A DNA stretch of 10,543 nt from Candidatus Aphodomonas merdavium (GCA_018715585.1 DVLH01000264.1:1-10543), one strand, 5' to 3'; numbered from the stretch's first letter, positions 1 to 7,211 are shown. The notes: generated from the sequence alone by a model not told the origin. Program-made: numbers and translations.

Positions 1-1
1 G

Positions 2-586
2 GAAATCAAAAAGGTTTTGGAATATGACGATTTGGAAAAAATCGTGGATTTTTTAGCACAATCCGAGAAAAAAGTTGATGAAAAAATAGCCGCTCTGCAA
101 TACAGCAAATCAAAAATCCAGCTGGCGAAAACAGACTATGAGCAGAAATTACAGGCCCGTAAAAAACCAAACGGTTTTTTTGTCAAAGACATGCCGGAAC
201 GTGTGATTCTGCTGTCCGATACGTTAGAAGTGCCTACGGTCGATAACCTCTGGAATTATCTAAGCCACTTCTATGAAAAGGTAACACCAGCCTTGAAAGA
301 GCAGTTTTGCTTTGAGGACTTAGCGGGGATATACACCGAAAACGGAACATCAAGGCTTTTTGCGGTCTGTGTTCGCCATACGGCGATTGACGGATTAAGG
401 GTGTTGCCAAAAGGAAAATATCTGTGCGCGAGTTGCACCGAAGAGAACAGAAAAAGCACATTGGTTGCGTTGATGGATAGGGCTAAAACCGCGTATGGTG
501 TGACCCCGCAATTTACGGTGCAGCTTATTGTTGTATCGGGTATTTTGCAATGGAATTACGAGGTACAGGTTTATACCGGCAGGTAG
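2..586 (+). CDS. MerR-family transcriptional regulator with GyrI-like effector-binding domain, 5' end outside window
   Basis: This is the C-terminal 194 residues of a MerR-type regulator; the reading frame is open from base 2, so the winged-helix DNA-binding domain lies left of the window. The TTG at 17 could be called a start, but the residues before it (EIKKVLEYDD) fit the end of the MerR DNA-binding domain, so the gene is cut by the window edge. A long helix follows (FLAQSEKKVDEKIAALQYSK onward), which in the family forms the dimerising coiled coil. The rest resembles the drug-binding GyrI-like domain, including LPKGKYLCASCTEENR and the ending VVSGILQWNYEVQVY. Family members sense small molecules, often cationic drugs, and activate efflux or detoxification genes; the ligand here is unknown. 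The gene is clearly AT-richer than everything right of 2100, which suggests horizontal origin, and it sits about 44 bp from a recombinase fossil, so it may be former element cargo. Confidence 0.8.
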   Translation, partial: EIKKVLEYDDLEKIVDFLAQSEKKVDEKIAALQYSKSKIQLAKTDYEQKLQARKKPNGFFVKDMPERVILLSDTLEVPTVDNLWNYLSHFYEKVTPALKEQFCFEDLAGIYTENGTSRLFAVCVRHTAIDGLRVLPKGKYLCASCTEENRKSTLVALMDRAKTAYGVTPQFTVQLIVVSGILQWNYEVQVYTGR

Positions 587-629
587 GCGACACAAAACCA
601 GCAAGTTTCATCCCATTTCCGCCCGTGCA

Positions 630-1969
630 TCTATTCTTGTCAAAAGGCGATTTTACGTAAGGAAAACCATCTTTCAATGCCTTAATTTTTTGTGGACGAT
701 GGATACGGCGGTACGCGTTTTGAGCGTCCCTCTCGGTTTAAACTGATTGAAAAAACCGAGACCGGCGAAGCATCCGCCCTGAGCGTCAAGGCAATGTCGC
801 AGCTTGGGTGCGATTCTTTGAAAACAGGCTTTTACGCCGAAGCTCCGTCCGCGGGAAAGCGCGTGCGGTTCATCGCCATCCATAACGGCATGGATGGTGC
901 GAACCAGCAGGGCGGCGGCTTCCCCCGTTTCTCAACCGCATCAACGAGCGGGATACCCAAAGGCACAAGCAAGAAAATCTGCGCGGCGATGAAGGGCAAA
1001 GGGGAGGCTGAAGGGCATCTTCGTGCCCGCCCTATGGGAGAAGAAAAGGCCCGGGAAACAAAAAGCGGTGAATTGTGGACGAAGAGGCCGCAACAGCAAG
1101 CAAGCAGATATTCGCACCTTGTCTGGATAGGCCCTCGCAGATCGCACGAATGCTGAAAAAGGATCACAGCATGACGCCGGCTATTGGCAGGGCGACGAGG
1201 AACGCGCCGCCGGTCAATTGCTAACACTGGATGGGCGATACCGTAGCCGGTATTTGGGTGCGCCCGGAGGATCAGGGGCATGCGGTGCACATCAAGCAAA
1301 CCCCAAAGAAAATGGCTTGTGTAAAATACCCATGGGCAATCATTGGCGCCGGCACATGGACGTGGGTGCAGGAATTACGAAAGGACGAACGCTGGCCGCC
1401 GAGCGCGGGGGAAATCCTCCAGCATGGCGCACTGTGTTGATTGCGCGGGAAAGCGGCTTGCTAGGCGCATTGCATCAGCGCTCTGGCTTTGGAACAAGCG
1501 TACTCGTCCCCGCATAATTGACGGCTACCTGTATTGCAAACCATCCGAAACAATCCCGCAAAGCTACGGGCGAAAAACAGAAAGCCAGGGCAAAGAGGGA
1601 ATTTGCGCCAAAGCGGCAGCAACTGATGCGAGCGCAACGGCGCATGGAGGAACTTGACTGGCCTTTTATGCGGATTGACGGGAACAACCCCAACGGAAAA
1701 CGCTCCAACAATAGTAACGCTGCGGAAAAAGCTGTTGCGGCTAAATGAAGCAACAGCAAAGCGGGAACAGCCGGCAGAAAACATCGGCAGGTTATCGGCA
1801 AGGTGAGGAAATTTCCTAACTTGGACGGGCTAACGCCCGTTGTAGGCAATGACATGGTAAAGGGGGCGTCCATACGGCGGATCAATCAAAGGGATGCCGG
1901 GAACAGCAGATTGACATTTTCTACGACCTTGCGGGGATACTCCCTGCGCCTTCGCCAAATGGCCTATGA
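630..1969 (+). pseudogene. Decayed large serine recombinase, TnpX/TndX (Tn4451-like) type
   Basis: No intact gene exists here, but reading across frames recovers a nearly collinear large serine recombinase. From 641 the frame gives QKAILRKENHL, a TAA at 683, then VDDGYGGTRFERP (692) and KTGFYAEAPSAGKRVRFIAI; a different frame gives PFLNRINERDT (925-957); the first frame returns with GTSKKICAAMKGKGEA (962). Next come IVDEEAA and PSQIARMLKKD (from 1072), a TAA at 1222, GDTVAGIWVRPEDQGHAVHI (1234), a remnant zinc-ribbon CxxC (1433-1444), the coiled-coil signature AQRRMEELDWPFMRI (about 1630-1680), VRKFPNLDGLTP (1803) and finally REQQIDIFYDLAGI (1898) with a TGA at 1967. These match, in order, the resolvase, recombinase, zinc-ribbon and DUF4368-like parts of the family. 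The extreme N-terminus with the catalytic serine was not found. At least five frame changes plus internal stops make it non-functional. It was presumably the integrase of an excised or degraded element. Confidence 0.85.
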
Positions 1970-1973
1970 AACG

Positions 1974-2007
1974 GGGAAACGGCATAGCCAAAGCCATGCC
2001 GTTTCCC
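1974..2007. repeat. 12-bp perfect inverted repeat beyond the recombinase fossil
   Basis: The arms gggaaacggcat (1974-1985) and atgccgtttccc (1996-2007) are perfect complements around a 10-nt loop. A further direct copy of catgccgttt occurs at 2019-2028, 24 bp after the one at 1995-2004. The hairpin starts five bases after the recombinase remnant's stop. No T-run follows on either strand, so it does not look like a terminator. A role as part of the former element's end is conjecture, based on Tn4451-like elements carrying their recombinase near one end. Confidence 0.6.
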
Positions 2008-2061
2008 GAAAACAATCTCATGCCGTTTTATGCGTGCCGCCCGGGTAAGCGGCCGCTTTGC

Positions 2062-2100
2062 AAGAAAAAACCCCCTCCGGCCGTCAGCGGCCCGAGGGGG
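2062..2100 (-). terminator. Intrinsic terminator of the DnaJ-family gene
   Basis: On the minus strand, 11 nt after the J-protein stop, a GC-rich 13-bp stem with one mismatch (2088-2100 pairing with 2071-2083) closes a 4-nt loop and is followed by six consecutive T (2065-2070 complement). This is a textbook rho-independent terminator. On the plus strand the same hairpin is followed only by attttct, so it would stop rightward transcription from the recombinase fossil weakly at best. A perfect 12-bp palindrome (aagcggccgctt, 2047-2058) lies just beyond it. Confidence 0.9.
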
Positions 2101-2111
2101 ATTTTCTGGCG

Positions 2112-2771
2112 TTATGTGCGCGCAAGGCGTTCGTACAGCTCGCGCTGGGCGGGCGAAAGCGTCTTTGGGTTTTGAATGACGATTTCAATGAGCAAATCGC
2201 CCGTGCGCCCCTGCGCCGAGAGCCCCTGGCCGCGCAGGCGTAGCTTTTGCCCGCTGCGCGCGCCCATGGGCACTTTGACGCTGAGCGTTTTGTCGCTCAC
2301 GCGCACGTCGATCTTCCCGCCGAGCGCGGCAATCCACGGAGGGATTTCGCATTTGGCTTCCACGTCCAACGAACGTTGGGGCTGCGCACCGCCAAACCCG
2401 CGCGCCCCGCGGCCGAACATCCCGCCCAGATTGCCGAACAGATCGCCCAGGTCGCCCAGATCATCCACATTGATGTTGCGGTAGGTCCACTGCCCGCTCG
2501 TGCCCCCGCCCGAGAACGGGTTGGAGCCTCCGCTAAACGGGTTGCCGCCGTTTGCAAACGGGTTCTCGCGCGCAGCATCGTATTCTTTGCGCTTTTTTTC
2601 GTTGCCAAGCGTGTCGTACGCTTCGTTAATCTTTATAAACTGCTGCTCGGCCGCTTTGTTCCCGCCGGTTGCGTCCGGATGGTATTGTTTGGCCAGCTTG
2701 CGGTAAGCTTTTTTGATTTCATCGGCCGTGGCCGTTTTCGGCACGCCGAGCACCTTGTAATAATCCGTCAT
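2112..2771 (-). CDS. Compact DnaJ-family (type B-like) co-chaperone
   Basis: A 219-residue J-domain protein, expected to stimulate DnaK ATPase activity and deliver unfolded clients in the cytoplasm. The J domain spans residues 3-65 with the essential HPD at 31-33. A Gly/Phe-rich linker (about 69-130) contains three NPF repeats (70-72, 77-79, 84-86) and GDLGDLFGNLGGMFG. A single C-terminal substrate-binding domain (about 136-215) resembles DnaJ/CbpA CTD II (GARSGQKLRLRGQGL, then a GDLLIEIVI strand). There is no zinc-finger domain and no separate CTD I, so it is shorter than DnaJ (about 375 aa) or CbpA (about 306 aa). The start at 2771 is chosen because MTDYYKVLGV is the canonical J-domain opening and AAAGG lies 11 nt upstream; 26 more in-frame codons upstream run through the promoter and are rejected. 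It stands alone with its own promoter and terminator; no dnaK or grpE is nearby. I avoid calling it dnaJ. Confidence 0.92.
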   Translation of the reverse strand: MTDYYKVLGVPKTATADEIKKAYRKLAKQYHPDATGGNKAAEQQFIKINEAYDTLGNEKKRKEYDAARENPFANGGNPFSGGSNPFSGGGTSGQWTYRNINVDDLGDLGDLFGNLGGMFGRGARGFGGAQPQRSLDVEAKCEIPPWIAALGGKIDVRVSDKTLSVKVPMGARSGQKLRLRGQGLSAQGRTGDLLIEIVIQNPKTLSPAQRELYERLART

Positions 2772-2798
2772 AAGGCGCACCGCCTTTCTATTGCATTT

Positions 2799-2815
2799 AT
2801 AGACTTTCTTTGACC
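2799..2815 (-). promoter_or_regulatory. CtsR-like heptad operator upstream of the J-protein gene
   Basis: On the minus strand the sequence ggtcaaagaaagtctat fits the CtsR operator pattern RGTCAAA-NAN-RGTCAAA: the first heptad is perfect, the spacer GAA fits, and the second heptad matches 5 of 7. It lies just downstream of the -10 box and covers the predicted start site, where a repressor would block transcription. CtsR controls clp genes and some chaperones in Bacillota. The assignment is by motif only; no ctsR gene is in the window. Confidence 0.5.
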
Positions 2816-2820
2816 TTTGA

Positions 2821-2849
2821 ATTTTATCACATTTCTTCGCCATGTGCAA
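2821..2849 (-). promoter_or_regulatory. Sigma-A type promoter for the J-protein gene
   Basis: On the minus strand TTGCAC (2849-2844) is separated by exactly 17 nt from TAAAAT (2826-2821), both close to the consensus boxes. Transcription would start near 2814, leaving a leader of about 43 nt that contains the ribosome-binding site. Confidence 0.75.
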
Positions 2850-2882
2850 GGGGTTTTTTAAAGAAATCGTTGAGGCGTGCGT

Positions 2883-2911
2883 TTGCTTTTTACGCTGCCA
2901 AACGCTATACT
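2883..2911 (+). promoter_or_regulatory. Probable sigma-A promoter for recD2-comF
   Basis: TTGCTT (2883-2888), a 17-nt spacer, and TATACT (2906-2911; five of six consensus bases) lie about 106 nt before the recD2 start, giving a leader of about 100 nt. The -35 box is weak (three of six). It is divergent from the J-protein promoter, with the two -35 boxes about 34 bp apart. Confidence 0.55.
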
Positions 2912-3016
2912 ATTCCCGGATGGCCGGCGGAGAATGCGAAAGCCGGCGGCAGGAAAAGCAACGCCCATTACAATTGCGCCGGACGTGCTGCGCAGGGGAT
3001 ATGGAAAAGGGAACCG

Positions 3017-5215
3017 ATGGAAAAGTTTGAAGCGCTGGTAACGGATGTATCGTTCCGCAACGAGGAAAACGGCTATACCGTGCTGCAGGTGCGCCTGGAC
3101 GACGGGGTGCGCACGGCGGCTGTCGGTGTGATGCCGGCCGTGGCCGCCGGGGAGCGCGTGACGCTCACGGGCGAGTGGACGGAGCATGCGCAGTATGGGA
3201 AGCAGATCCGCGTGACGATGTGCGAGATGAAAAGGCCGCAGAGCGTTTCAGGGGTAGAGCGGTATCTGGCCTCCGGGCTGATCAAGGGGATCGGCCCGTC
3301 AACGGCAAAAAACATCGTGCGCCGTTTTGGCGCGGACGCGCTGGATGTACTGCAATATGCGCCCGAGCGGCTGACCGAAATCGAAGGGATCGGCATCAAG
3401 CGCGCGATGCGTATGGCGGAGAGTTTTGCGGAGCAATCGCAGATGCGCGAGGCGATGGTGTTCCTGCAAAGCCTGGAGCTGAGCCCGACGCTTGCGATGA
3501 AGATCTTTAACCGCTATAAAGAAGGGACGCGCGCCTTGCTTCGTGAAAACCCATACCGCATGGTGGAAGAGGTGGAGGGTGTCGGCTTCCGCACGGCGGA
3601 CCGGGTTGCGCTGGCACAGGGCATGGCGCCGGACGCGCCGGAGCGCGTGCGCGCAGGTGTGCGCTATACGCTGAGCGAGGCGGCGTCGTCCGCAGGGCAC
3701 ACCTATCTGCCGCGGGAGACGCTCGTCTATCAGGCGGCGCGGCTGCTGGGAGTCCAGCAGGAGCTGGTGGAGAATGCGGTTGACGCGGACGTGCTTTCGC
3801 ATGCGCTGGTGAGTTACCGCATGGAGGAGCATACGGCGGTTTATTTGCCTGCGGCCTTTGAGGCGGAGCAGGAAACGGCGCGCTGCCTGCTGGGCCTGCT
3901 GGAGGCGCTGCCTTATCGGAGCAACGCGCGGCTGGAGGAGCGCATCGACGGCTGGGAGGAGCAAAACGGAAAGCGCCTCAACGCGGAGCAGCGCAAGGCT
4001 GTGCGTGCGGCCGTGTGCGAAGGCGTATCGGTGATCACTGGCGGTCCGGGCACCGGCAAGACGACCATCCTGCGCTGCGTGCTTTCCTTGCTGGACGAGG
4101 GGGACGAGGTAGCGCTGGTTGCGCCGACGGGCCGCGCGGCAAAGCGGATGGCGGAAGCCACGGGCGCGCAGGCAAAGACGATTCACCGCCTGCTGGAATA
4201 TGGCGGGGACGCAGGCCGCTTTGCGCGCGACGCCGACAACCCCGTTGAAGCCGACGTCGTCATCGTGGACGAAATGTCGATGGTGGATATTTTTCTCATG
4301 CGCAGCCTGTTGCGCGCGCTGCTTCCCGGCACGCGGCTGATTCTCGTGGGCGATGCGGATCAGCTGCCGTCTGTCGGTGCAGGCAACGTGCTGCGGGATA
4401 TACTGGAAAGCGACGCGATGCCCGTGATTTGGCTGCGCGAGATTTACAGGCAGGAGGGCGAGAGCATGATCGTCCTCAACGCGCACCGCATCAATGGGGG
4501 AGAAATGCCGCTGACAAACGGTAAAGACACCGATTTCTTTTTGGAGCGCTGTGAGACGGGCGCCCAGGCGGCGGAAAGGATTGTGGACTTGGTCCGGCGC
4601 AGGCTTCCGGCCTACCTGCCGCTGGATCCGCTGCGGGATATCCAGGCGCTCTCGCCTGCAAAACGGGGTGAATGCGGCGTCTACGCGCTCAACGGGCTGT
4701 TGCAGGCGTGCTTTAACCCGCGGCGCGAGGGCGTGGCCGAGGTGAGCCGCGGCGATACGGTCTTTCGTCCCGGCGATAAGGTGATGCAGACAAAGAACGA
4801 TTACCGCATCGTTTGGCGCAAAAAAGGAGCGGACGGCACGGAGGAGGGCGAAGGCGTCTTTAACGGGGATATCGGTTTTGTCGTGGAGGCGGACCCCAGG
4901 GAGCGGGAAGTCACCGTCCGCTTTGAGGACGAGCGGGAAGCCGTCTACGACGCCACGACGATTGAAAACCTGGAATTGGCGTATTGCATCTCGGTGCATA
5001 AAAGCCAAGGAAGCGAGTTCCCGGCCATCGTCATGCCGGTGGTGGGCGGCCCGCCGATGCTGCTGACGCGCAACCTCTTCTACACGGCGGTCACGCGCGC
5101 GCGGCGGCTGGTGGTGCTCGTGGGCCGCGATGCTGCCGTGCGGCAGATGGTGCAGAACGTCGATACTGCGCGGCGCTATTCGTCTTTAAAGCTATGGTTG
5201 CAATTGGCTACGTAA
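3017..5215 (+). CDS. recD2: RecD2-type (YrrC) ATP-dependent 5'-3' DNA helicase
   Basis: A 732-residue superfamily 1B helicase of the RecD2 group, which acts without RecBC in Bacillota in replication-fork maintenance and repair. Visible in order: an N-terminal OB-like YrrC domain (about 1-75, FRNEENGYTVLQV); tandem helix-hairpin-helix segments (LIKGIGPSTAKNIV near 88-101, LTEIEGIG near 119-126); Walker A GGPGTGKTT (342-350); a Q-loop-like region then Walker B VDEMSMVD (DEMS 418-421); motif III DADQLPSVGAG; and the 2A/2B part ending in HKSQGSEFPAIVMPV (from 661) and TAVTRAR. All helicase motifs appear intact. The ATG at 3017 is chosen because MEKFEALVTDV is the usual start of the family and AAAAGGG lies 5 nt upstream; 69 further in-frame codons upstream overlap the promoter region. 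The last 22 nt overlap comF, so the two are probably cotranscribed and translationally coupled. Confidence 0.95.
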   Translation: MEKFEALVTDVSFRNEENGYTVLQVRLDDGVRTAAVGVMPAVAAGERVTLTGEWTEHAQYGKQIRVTMCEMKRPQSVSGVERYLASGLIKGIGPSTAKNIVRRFGADALDVLQYAPERLTEIEGIGIKRAMRMAESFAEQSQMREAMVFLQSLELSPTLAMKIFNRYKEGTRALLRENPYRMVEEVEGVGFRTADRVALAQGMAPDAPERVRAGVRYTLSEAASSAGHTYLPRETLVYQAARLLGVQQELVENAVDADVLSHALVSYRMEEHTAVYLPAAFEAEQETARCLLGLLEALPYRSNARLEERIDGWEEQNGKRLNAEQRKAVRAAVCEGVSVITGGPGTGKTTILRCVLSLLDEGDEVALVAPTGRAAKRMAEATGAQAKTIHRLLEYGGDAGRFARDADNPVEADVVIVDEMSMVDIFLMRSLLRALLPGTRLILVGDADQLPSVGAGNVLRDILESDAMPVIWLREIYRQEGESMIVLNAHRINGGEMPLTNGKDTDFFLERCETGAQAAERIVDLVRRRLPAYLPLDPLRDIQALSPAKRGECGVYALNGLLQACFNPRREGVAEVSRGDTVFRPGDKVMQTKNDYRIVWRKKGADGTEEGEGVFNGDIGFVVEADPREREVTVRFEDEREAVYDATTIENLELAYCISVHKSQGSEFPAIVMPVVGGPPMLLTRNLFYTAVTRARRLVVLVGRDAAVRQMVQNVDTARRYSSLKLWLQLAT

Positions 5216-5925
5216 TCCGCCGGGTGCTCGCCCGGCTCCTGCATCCTCCCGGCGCGTGCTGTATCGCCTGCGGCGCGCTGCGCACGGACGATGCGGCAGG
5301 GCGCCTTTGCCGCGCTTGCTTGCAGGAGATCGAAGCGCCGCTGGAGCCGCGCTGCCCGGTGTGCGGCGCAGCGGGCTGGCAGATGCTCTGCCCGCAGTGC
5401 GCGCTCACCGCACCGCCGGATGCGATGCGCTGCTATGCGCCGTGGGAACACACGGGCGCACCGAAAGCGCTCGTGCTTTCGCTCAAATACGGCTGCGTGT
5501 TGGAGGCGGCCGAGGCGCTTGCCGGTCCGATGGCGGCGGCGCTGGCAGACGGGCCGTTTGACGCGCTTGTTCCCGTACCGCTGCATCCCAAACGGCTGCG
5601 GGAAAGAGGTTTCAACCAGGCCCGCGCGCTTTGCGACGCGGTCGGCAGGTTACGGTCGTTGCCGGTGGTGGAAGCGCTTTGGCGTGAACGCTACACGCGC
5701 ACGCAAACGCGGCTGAACGCCGACAAGCGGATTAGCAACGTGCGCGGCGCGTTTGTTTGCCGGATGGATGTGCGCGGGATGCGCCTGGTGCTTGTGGACG
5801 ACGTGCGCACAACGGGCGCCACGGCGCGCAACTGCGCCGAAACGCTCCTGCGTGCCGGTGCGGAGAGCGTTACGCTTTTGACGGCCACGATTGCGCGGCC
5901 CGGTCAGGATGCTGCCGCCGGTTGA
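5194..5925 (+). CDS. comF: ComF-family phosphoribosyltransferase-like competence protein
   Basis: A 243-residue ComF/GntX-family protein. In Bacillus, ComFC is needed for transformation, with the helicase ComFA; its exact chemistry is unsettled. The N-terminus carries paired zinc-ribbon cysteines: C22/C23 and C26, C39 and C42, C54 and C57, C66 and C69. The middle has the family motif VPVPLHPKRLRERGFNQA, and the C-terminus holds the PRPP-binding loop VDDVRTTGAT (about 201-210), the type I phosphoribosyltransferase signature. The ATG at 5194 lies inside recD2 and has no clear Shine-Dalgarno, so expression probably depends on coupling to recD2 translation; a GTG at 5224 is a less likely alternative. 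There is no comFA next to it, unlike the Bacillus comF operon. Its 3' end overlaps the convergent flippase gene by 56 bp, and I see no terminator between them. Confidence 0.93.
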   Translation: MVAIGYVIRRVLARLLHPPGACCIACGALRTDDAAGRLCRACLQEIEAPLEPRCPVCGAAGWQMLCPQCALTAPPDAMRCYAPWEHTGAPKALVLSLKYGCVLEAAEALAGPMAAALADGPFDALVPVPLHPKRLRERGFNQARALCDAVGRLRSLPVVEALWRERYTRTQTRLNADKRISNVRGAFVCRMDVRGMRLVLVDDVRTTGATARNCAETLLRAGAESVTLLTATIARPGQDAAAG

Positions 5926-7186
5926 CCTCTCTGATGAGAATCACCAGGCTGATGGCCAGGGAGACGCTGTGCCCTGCAAGGCGGGAAAGCGCGCAGCCGG
6001 CAAGCCTGTATTTTTTTACCAGGAAAAAATCCAGCGCGAGGGTCAACAGCGAACCGGCGAGCGAGCCGCACAGCAGCCCGCGCTGGCGTTCCAGGCCGGT
6101 GAGCATGCCGTTGATGACCTGCTGCGCGCCGCACAGCGGTACGAGCGGCGCCAGCTGTACGAGCAGCGGTGCAACCTCGGCCTGCCGGTAGAGGCGATTG
6201 GCAAGCAACGGCGCGCCAAAGGAAACGGCTACGGCCAACGGCGCGGAGATGGCCAACGCGCAGGCTGTCAACCGCACGGCCAGCGAACGCAGCGTTTCCG
6301 GCCGGTCGCGGCGGCGGGCAATTGCAGGGCCTGCTACCATGGCCAACGCTCCCGTGAACACGCCCGGAAGCATCACCCACGGCATTGCCATGCCGTTGAG
6401 CATTCCCAGGCGCGCGGTCGCTTCCGCAATGCCCAGGCCTGATGCGCGCAGCCGCAGCGGAATCATGATAGAGCCCGCCGTGCGGGTGACTGCTGTGGAA
6501 AGGCGCATCCAGGTCATTGGCACCGAGAGCGTCCAAAGCTTTTTTTCCATCTCGCGGTCGCGGTGGCCTGCCAGCGGCACGCCGTTTCGCCTGAGCATCC
6601 ACAGCACAAGCCATAGTCCCGCCGCTTCGCCTACGAGCGTGGCAAACGCGGGGATGGCGGCGGTAAAGCCGGCGCTCAGCCGCGGCAGCGCCGAAAGCGC
6701 CAGCACGCACAGCAAAAAGCGAAGCGCCTGTTCAAACAGCTCGGAAGAGGCCGGAGGAAGCGTGTCCCCCGCCCCGTAACAGTAGCCGTTGACGGCAGCG
6801 GAGAGCGCGAGAATGGGGAGGCAGGGAAGGTAGCACAACAGCGCGGGGAGCGTGCGCTGATCGCCGAGGATGTGCACGATTAGCGGCATGCCCAGCGCCA
6901 ACAATGGCAGCAACACCATACAAATGCGAAGCGCCAGCCGTTTGCCGGCAAGCAGCGCTTGCTGGCCGCGGCCTGCGGCTGTTTCGGTTGCTACGGCCAT
7001 AGGGATGCCTGCCGTTACCGGCGCAATCCAGAGCATATGGGCGCTCGAGGCAAGCTCCAGCACGCCAGTGATTTCTGCGCCCATGCGCCGCGATAAAAAC
7101 ACGCGCATGACGAATCCCAGCCCGCGCGTTGCGATGTTCGCTGCCGAAAGCACGGCTGCTTGTTGGATGAGGCTTTTCTTTTTCAT
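5870..7186 (-). CDS. MATE/MOP-superfamily flippase, SpoVB-like (polysaccharide or lipid-linked precursor exporter)
   Basis: A 438-residue, very hydrophobic membrane protein with roughly 12 or more predicted transmembrane segments. The opening (KKKSLIQQAAVLSAANIATR, then GLGFVMRVFLSRRMGAE) and the following TAGIPMAVATETAAG resemble SpoVB and related oligosaccharide/lipid II flippases of the MOP superfamily. It is somewhat shorter than B. subtilis SpoVB (518 aa). Such proteins move lipid-linked sugar intermediates across the membrane; SpoVB acts in spore cortex synthesis, but the substrate here cannot be read from sequence. The ATG at 7186 is chosen because MKKKSLIQ gives the typical short basic N-terminus; 20 further in-frame codons upstream lack a proper start context. 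There is no recognisable Shine-Dalgarno before this ATG, and a TACAAT (7197-7192) sits only 5 nt away. The 3' end overlaps comF on the other strand. I do not assign spoVB. Confidence 0.85.
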   Translation of the reverse strand: MKKKSLIQQAAVLSAANIATRGLGFVMRVFLSRRMGAEITGVLELASSAHMLWIAPVTAGIPMAVATETAAGRGQQALLAGKRLALRICMVLLPLLALGMPLIVHILGDQRTLPALLCYLPCLPILALSAAVNGYCYGAGDTLPPASSELFEQALRFLLCVLALSALPRLSAGFTAAIPAFATLVGEAAGLWLVLWMLRRNGVPLAGHRDREMEKKLWTLSVPMTWMRLSTAVTRTAGSIMIPLRLRASGLGIAEATARLGMLNGMAMPWVMLPGVFTGALAMVAGPAIARRRDRPETLRSLAVRLTACALAISAPLAVAVSFGAPLLANRLYRQAEVAPLLVQLAPLVPLCGAQQVINGMLTGLERQRGLLCGSLAGSLLTLALDFFLVKKYRLAGCALSRLAGHSVSLAISLVILIREVNRRQHPDRAAQSWPSKA

Positions 7187-7211
7187 GTGCCATTGTATGG
7201 GAAAAAAGAGG

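Noticed and set aside
832..1299. A 155-codon minus-strand ORF and other small ORFs within 690-2040
   Set aside because: The plus strand here aligns, across frames, with a serine recombinase; these ORFs are accidental in decayed DNA.
1974..2007. The hairpin as a terminator for the recombinase
   Set aside because: No T-rich tract follows the stem on either strand; I keep it only as an inverted repeat.
2772..2849. N-terminal extension of the J-protein by 26 codons
   Set aside because: It runs through the -10 box, the CtsR-like site and the ribosome-binding site, and the J domain begins exactly at MTDYYKVLG.
2923..2950. Repeated gccggcgg in the recD2 leader as a riboswitch or attenuator
   Set aside because: It is a short GC-rich direct repeat without a conserved aptamer pattern or a T-run.
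2810..3016. N-terminal extension of RecD2 by 69 codons
   Set aside because: It overlaps both divergent promoters and lacks similarity to the family, whose members start at about MEKFEA.
3299..5008. A 569-codon minus-strand open frame antisense to recD2
   Set aside because: Its product is rich in His, Arg and Gln with no recognisable domain, which is the usual antisense shadow of a GC-rich gene; recD2 on the plus strand carries all helicase motifs.
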